Part shown: piece after piece, positions 13,283 to 15,417 of the stretch | Position numbering within the stretch: position 1 is the stretch's first letter | How the letters are laid out: every line of letters begins with the position of its first letter | NCBI GenBank assembly: GCA_035645555.1 | Contig: DASQMI010000037.1 | Location: 1 to 15,417 of the forward strand | DNA from: Lysobacter_F sp035645555 | GTDB taxonomy: Bacteria > Pseudomonadota > Gammaproteobacteria > Xanthomonadales > Xanthomonadaceae | Length of the DNA: 15,417 bases | Reading direction: 5' to 3' | Translations under genes and position numbers: made by a program | Notes under the pieces: model-generated | The model's database searches: none | Told to the model about the DNA's origin: nothing | Seen by the model: only the letters and a program-made list of their open reading frames with translations

Positions 13283-15417
13283 TCAGGCGGCGACGTGCGC
13301 GGGCACGTCCGCCGCCGGCAACGCGCGCAGCAGCGGCACCTCGATCACCACGCACAGCCCGTCCGGCTCGAAGCGGAATTCGCTGCGGCCGTCGAGGTCG
13401 CCGCCGATGCACTGCTCGACCATGCGGGTGCCGAACCCGCGTGCGGGCGGGCGCGCCACCGGCGGGCCGCCGCGCTCGCGCCAGTCCAGGCGCAACGCGC
13501 CGTACGCCTCCAGCGACCACTCCACGTCCAGGCGTCCCTCCGGCACCGACAGCGCGCCGTACTTGACCGCGTTGGTGGCCAGTTCGTTGCACGCCATCGC
13601 CAGCGCGACCGCGGTACGCGGGTTCAGCTCCACTGCCGGCCCGCGCAGATGCAGGGTGTCCTCGCGCCCGGCCATGTACGGCGCCAGCACTTCGGCGACC
13701 AGGTCGCCGAGCAGCGCGCCTTCCCAGTGCCGTCGGGTCAGCAGGTCGTGCGCGCGCGCCAGCGCCATCAGCCGCGCCATGAACGTCTGCACGAACGCCT
13801 CCATCGAGCCGGCATGACGCGCGGTCTGCCACAGCAGCGCCTGTACGGTGGCGAGCGTGTTCTTGACCCGGTGGTTGAGCTCCTCGATCAGGATCTTCTG
13901 CCGGGTTTCCGCCTGCTTGCGCTCGCTGATGTCCACCAGCATGTTGACCGCGCCGGTGAATCGGCCCTCGCGGTCGCGCAATGGGGTCGGGAACGCCAGG
14001 AACGGCACCTGCGAACCATCCGGCCGCTCCGCCACCGCCTCGCCGCCGCGCACCGCGCGCTGCTGCCGCACCGCCACCGCCATCGGACAGGCATCGTGCG
14101 GCAGCGGTTCGCCCTCGGGCGTGCGCAGGCGCCAGCTCACGCACCAGCGGTCACGGCCGAGCTCGGGTGCGCGTCCCGCGAGCTCCACCGCCGCCTGGTT
14201 GTAGAACGTGATCCGGCCCTCGCTGTCGGTGGTGTAGACCGCCGCCGGCAGCGCGTCGAGCAGCTCACTCAGCTGGCGCTCCTTGTCGCGCAGGCGGTCC
14301 TGCATGCGCTTGCGTTCGGTGACGTCCTCCACCACCCGCACCGCATAGCGGAAGCGACCGAGGTCGTCGCGCACGCAGGCGCTGGCCACCTCGACGTGGA
14401 TGACGGCGCCGTCCTTGCGGACGTACCGCTTGCTGACGGTGTAGCGGTCGAGCTCGCCGCTCACCTGGCGCGCGAACTGCTCGGCATCCTCGGCATCGTC
14501 GGGATGGGTGAGGTCCATGAAGCCGCGCCCGACCAGCTCCTCGCGTGCGTAGCCGGTGATCGCGGCGAGCGCCTCGTTGACCCGCACGAAGCGGCCGCTG
14601 GCGTCGGCCTCGGCGATGCCCACCGGCGCGCTCTCGTAGGTCACCGCCAGCCGCTCGTCGCTCTCGCGCCGCGCCGCCACCGCCTCGTGCATCTCGGTGA
14701 CGTCCATGGTGAAGCAGCGGGTGTTGACCAGCCGGCCGTCGACGAAGCGGCCGCTGGTGGTGATCAGCACGTGGCGGATGCCGCCGTCGCGGGCGCGCAG
14801 CCGCGCCGGGTAGCGCACGATGCGGTCGCCCGCGCGCAGGCGCTGCAGGATGTCGGTGATCGCCACGCAGTCGACGTGGAACTCGGCGATGTGGTGGCCG
14901 ATGTACTCCTCCGGCGCGTAACCGAGCATCGTGAGTTCGGCACGGTTGGCGCGCTGGATCACCCCGTCGGCGTCGACGATGTGCAGGCCGATCGCGCCGT
15001 TGTCGAAGAAGTCCTCCAGGTCCTCCTGCCGGCGCCGCACCTCCTGCTCCAGCCGGCGCTGCTCGGTGACGTCCTGGAAGCAGGCCAGCGCACCCTCGAT
15101 GTGGCCTTCGGCGTCCTTCAGCGGCTGCACGTTGACTACCACCAGCCGGCGCTCGCCGTCGGGCCGCTCCATCAGCGCCTCGACCCCGCGCACCGACTCG
15201 CCGGTGCGCAGCACCCGCGCCACGGTCGAGTTCTCGCGGGCAATCGCGGTGCCGTCGGGCCAGTACAGGCGCCACGCGCCGCAGAAGCGCTCGTCGGGGT
15301 GCGGCACTTCCGGCGTGCGGCCCCAGATCCCGACCGCCTCCTGGTTGTAGCGCACCAGCGCGCCGTCGGCGGCGCACAGACAGACTGCGCCGGGGATGGC
15401 GTCCAGGACGTCGGGCG
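13283..15417 (-). CDS. Multi-PAS HWE-type sensor histidine kinase (5' end outside window)
   Basis: Predicted sensor kinase; at least 711 residues lie in the window, and the frame stays open to the right edge, so the N-terminus is missing. A GTG at 15355 is not the start because it lies inside a PAS domain (DGALVRYNQEAVGIWGRTPE). Four PAS modules are seen: about 15417-15060 (ends DVTEQRRLE), 15030-14680 (DNGAIGLHIVDADGVIQRAN), 14660-14300 (ESAPVGIAEADASGRFVRVN) and 14275-13930 (ALPAAVYTTDSEGRITFYN; ends DISERKQAE). A C-terminal HWE/HisKA_2-type kinase follows: phosphoacceptor His in ELNHRVKN (13871-13873), N box NELATNAVKYGALS, WRE (13475-13483) in the G1 box, and a G2 stretch GFGTRMVEQ. The N box has Asn (13586-13588) where HWE kinases usually have His. 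There is no membrane segment and no LOV cysteine motif, so it looks cytosolic. Signal and partner are unknown; no response regulator is in the window. Confidence 0.9.
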   Translation of the reverse strand, partial: PDVLDAIPGAVCLCAADGALVRYNQEAVGIWGRTPEVPHPDERFCGAWRLYWPDGTAIARENSTVARVLRTGESVRGVEALMERPDGERRLVVVNVQPLKDAEGHIEGALACFQDVTEQRRLEQEVRRRQEDLEDFFDNGAIGLHIVDADGVIQRANRAELTMLGYAPEEYIGHHIAEFHVDCVAITDILQRLRAGDRIVRYPARLRARDGGIRHVLITTSGRFVDGRLVNTRCFTMDVTEMHEAVAARRESDERLAVTYESAPVGIAEADASGRFVRVNEALAAITGYAREELVGRGFMDLTHPDDAEDAEQFARQVSGELDRYTVSKRYVRKDGAVIHVEVASACVRDDLGRFRYAVRVVEDVTERKRMQDRLRDKERQLSELLDALPAAVYTTDSEGRITFYNQAAVELAGRAPELGRDRWCVSWRLRTPEGEPLPHDACPMAVAVRQQRAVRGGEAVAERPDGSQVPFLAFPTPLRDREGRFTGAVNMLVDISERKQAETRQKILIEELNHRVKNTLATVQALLWQTARHAGSMEAFVQTFMARLMALARAHDLLTRRHWEGALLGDLVAEVLAPYMAGREDTLHLRGPAVELNPRTAVALAMACNELATNAVKYGALSVPEGRLDVEWSLEAYGALRLDWRERGGPPVARPPARGFGTRMVEQCIGGDLDGRSEFRFEPDGLCVVIEVPLLRALPAADVPAHVAA

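Noticed and set aside
13871..15417. LOV-type photoreceptor among the PAS domains
   Set aside because: No flavin-binding cysteine motif of the GxNCRFLQ kind is present in any of the four PAS modules.
1..15417. CRISPR array, tRNA, insertion sequence or prophage
   Set aside because: I saw no regularly spaced repeats, tRNA-like cloverleaf, transposase or phage gene, and the coding density and GC bias look even throughout.

Overview
The window is a compact, very GC-rich chromosomal segment. Its gene content and order (tyrS beside an M23 peptidase and anmK; a Crc/exonuclease III-like gene divergent from pyrE; coaC-coaB-dut-long algC; radC) fit a gammaproteobacterium of the Xanthomonadales/Lysobacterales type. 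That placement comes from gene families and remembered synteny, not from a database search. The genes are mostly housekeeping; I see no tRNA, rRNA body, insertion sequence, phage gene or CRISPR array.

Layout. Left edge: a strong leftward sigma70-like promoter (about 56-83) fires out of the window, probably into a gene or rRNA operon to the left. tyrS (leftward) follows. Divergent from it, and behind a clear promoter (TTGACG-17-TATGGT), is a rightward pair: a membrane-anchored OapA/M23 peptidoglycan endopeptidase and anmK. Convergent with anmK is a leftward, overlapping three-gene unit: exonuclease III (Crc-like fold, active site intact), the muropeptide permease ampG, and a small ribbon-helix-helix-like protein whose start overlaps the ampG stop (ATGA). 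Divergent from that unit are pyrE and a secreted DUF4124 coiled-coil protein. They end at a perfect bidirectional hairpin terminator (8206-8239), shared with a leftward operon coaC-coaB-dut-algC. Divergent from coaC is radC. radC converges on a multi-PAS HWE-type sensor histidine kinase that runs off the right edge.

How the genes work together. The left half groups peptidoglycan turnover functions: an endopeptidase that cuts the wall, AmpG, which imports anhydro-muropeptides, and AnmK, which returns anhydro-MurNAc to metabolism. The right half supplies nucleotide and cofactor precursors (PyrE, Dut, CoaC/CoaB), sugar phosphates for surface polysaccharide (AlgC), and DNA repair (exonuclease III, RadC).

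Most worth a second look: (i) the normally fused coaBC is split into two ORFs joined by an ATGA overlap; (ii) the RHH-like gene is translationally coupled to ampG, a possible undescribed regulator of cell wall recycling; (iii) the phosphomannomutase carries a roughly 330-residue membrane-anchored N-terminal extension; (iv) a catalytically intact exonuclease occupies the genomic position of Pseudomonas crc; (v) an HWE kinase has Asn where the N-box His is expected. I did not find a convincing wholly new multi-gene system.
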